From Ignavibacteriae bacterium HGW-Ignavibacteriae-2 (GTDB taxonomy: Bacteria > Bacteroidota > Ignavibacteria > Ignavibacteriales > Melioribacteraceae): a DNA stretch of 57,767 nt. How positions within the stretch are numbered: the stretch's first letter is position 1; every line of letters starts with the position of its first letter. Below are positions 56,922 through 57,767 of the stretch, in pieces. The stretch covers positions 1 to 57,767 of the forward strand of contig PGYT01000012.1 of NCBI GenBank assembly GCA_002839805.1, in the 5' to 3' direction. A program made the position numbers and the translations under genes. Below the pieces are notes generated by a model that made no database searches, was not told the origin of the DNA, and saw only the letters and a program-made list of their open reading frames with translations.

Positions 56922-57767
56922 ATGGATACTGCATTACAATTAAGGATAGCATACGATTTAAATCAATCAGTATCTTCAAAAGAAGCTATTGGTTTATTGT
57001 CGCAATCAAAACTAGTCAATAAACTTACATCAGAGTTTGTTCCTAATAATACCTATTCAGTTTGGAGATTATTAGCACTGTCTGAAATACCATTTGCTAA
57101 TAATTTAGATTACACAAAAAAAGTAATTGACTACGTAACAAAAAATATGGGTACAGCTTATGGCTTCTCTCTATTTGGTAGCATAGAGGATTTATTGCCC
57201 TGTTATAATTCGATGTTAATTGAGGCATATAGCAAGTTAGGGCACTCCAATCATATTCTCGTTAAAAATGGTGTGGAGTGGATTCTGAAATATCAACCAA
57301 TCAATAGGACATCAAAATCTGATTGGAACCAAAGAGGCACTAAAAAATACGGCGGGTGTTTCAATGACATTCCTTGTTATATTGGAGTGGCAAAATCAGT
57401 GAAAGCTCTTCAATCATATATAAAACATTCAAATAATCCGAAGAATTTACGGATAACTGAGTTTATTGAAGAAGGGACAGAATATATACTCTCTCATAAT
57501 TTGTATATGCGGCAGAGGGATAACAAACCAATATTTAAGGATATCCTTAGTTTATCTTTCCCCTATAATTACAAACTAAATATTCTTGAGCTACTGGAAA
57601 TAGTTAAGGAAGCAAATAAATTAAAAAGCAGTAATTGTAAATCTGCAAAAGAATATCTGAATAGTAGAAAACTGGAAGATGGTTTCTGGAAAATAGATTA
57701 TAATTATAAAGCGAAAGGATATATCTCTTTTGATAATAAAAGAGGCAACAGCGAATGGCTTACTCAT
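56922..57767 (+). CDS. Partial toroid-fold (terpenoid cyclase/prenyltransferase-like) protein, next cassette
   Basis: At least 282 codons, open to the window edge, starting MDTALQLRIAYDLNQSV. It follows the cassette-start box GTTATGC by 14 nt, so it is probably the next cassette of the array. Repeating helices with aromatic ends (GVEWILKYQ, YLNSRKLEDGFW, GYISFDNKRGNSEWLTH) resemble the alpha/alpha toroid fold of squalene/prenyltransferase-repeat proteins. An ATG at 56904 inside the box is a possible earlier start. No catalytic motif such as DxDD is visible in the part present. Confidence 0.6.
   Translation, partial: MDTALQLRIAYDLNQSVSSKEAIGLLSQSKLVNKLTSEFVPNNTYSVWRLLALSEIPFANNLDYTKKVIDYVTKNMGTAYGFSLFGSIEDLLPCYNSMLIEAYSKLGHSNHILVKNGVEWILKYQPINRTSKSDWNQRGTKKYGGCFNDIPCYIGVAKSVKALQSYIKHSNNPKNLRITEFIEEGTEYILSHNLYMRQRDNKPIFKDILSLSFPYNYKLNILELLEIVKEANKLKSSNCKSAKEYLNSRKLEDGFWKIDYNYKAKGYISFDNKRGNSEWLTH

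Overview
The window looks like a chromosomal segment from an AT-rich member of the Bacteroidota/Chlorobiota group, most likely an Ignavibacteria-like organism. Three things point there: an alternative complex III (ACIII) operon joined to an A2-type haem-copper oxidase, a glgA gene next to a DUF4270-like lipoprotein, and a multicopper oxidase ending in a type IX secretion (Por) sorting domain. The placement comes from gene content only; no phylogeny was run.

Region 1 (about 25-37,490, almost all minus strand) is conserved core genome. Read in transcription order it holds: (a) the respiratory operon actA, a 56-aa membrane peptide, actB, actC, a fused actD-actE, actF, a monohaem cytochrome c, sco and coxA; (b) a long-chain polyprenyl diphosphate synthase, tatC, glyA, a TPR protein, an outer-membrane barrel, a DUF4270-like lipoprotein, a gmhB-like phosphatase and glgA; (c) two plus-strand genes, hutI and namZ; (d) a Big_5 lipoprotein, mltG, tsaD, a proline dehydrogenase and coaE; (e) the translation and division block tRNA-Leu, tRNA-Val, thrS, infC, rpmI, rplT, pheS, pheT, a coiled-coil gene, zapA, a probable 6S RNA and rny. 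infC appears to start at an AUC codon behind a good Shine-Dalgarno sequence.

Region 2 (about 37,736-45,680, plus strand) starts with a CAT-anticodon tRNA and its terminator, followed by about 1 kb of decayed sequence. Then comes the most unusual part of the window: six consecutive gene cassettes separated by attC-like recombination sites of 188-234 nt. In most cassettes the first 9-11 nt are the reverse complement of the start of the site that follows its gene, as expected for integron cassettes. No integron integrase is visible, so this is a candidate CALIN (cluster of attC sites lacking an integrase). Cargo: a YwqK/MORN-like lipoprotein with a DUF6804-like membrane protein, a two-TM protein, an LA2681-type HEPN protein with an intact R-x4-H motif, a possible PD-(D/E)xK nuclease, a SAM methyltransferase and an alpha/beta hydrolase.

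Region 3 (about 45,680-56,680, minus strand) is an 11-kb heavy-metal block: a His-rich exported protein, an outer-membrane factor, a lipoprotein adaptor, a CusA/CzcA-type RND pump, a DUF3147 protein and a methyltransferase. Downstream lie a multicopper oxidase with three in-frame stops and a frameshifted CDF transporter. Two nearly identical direct repeats of about 180 bp, each derived from an attC site, flank the block. After the right-hand repeat the cassette array appears to resume with a toroid-fold protein that runs off the window.
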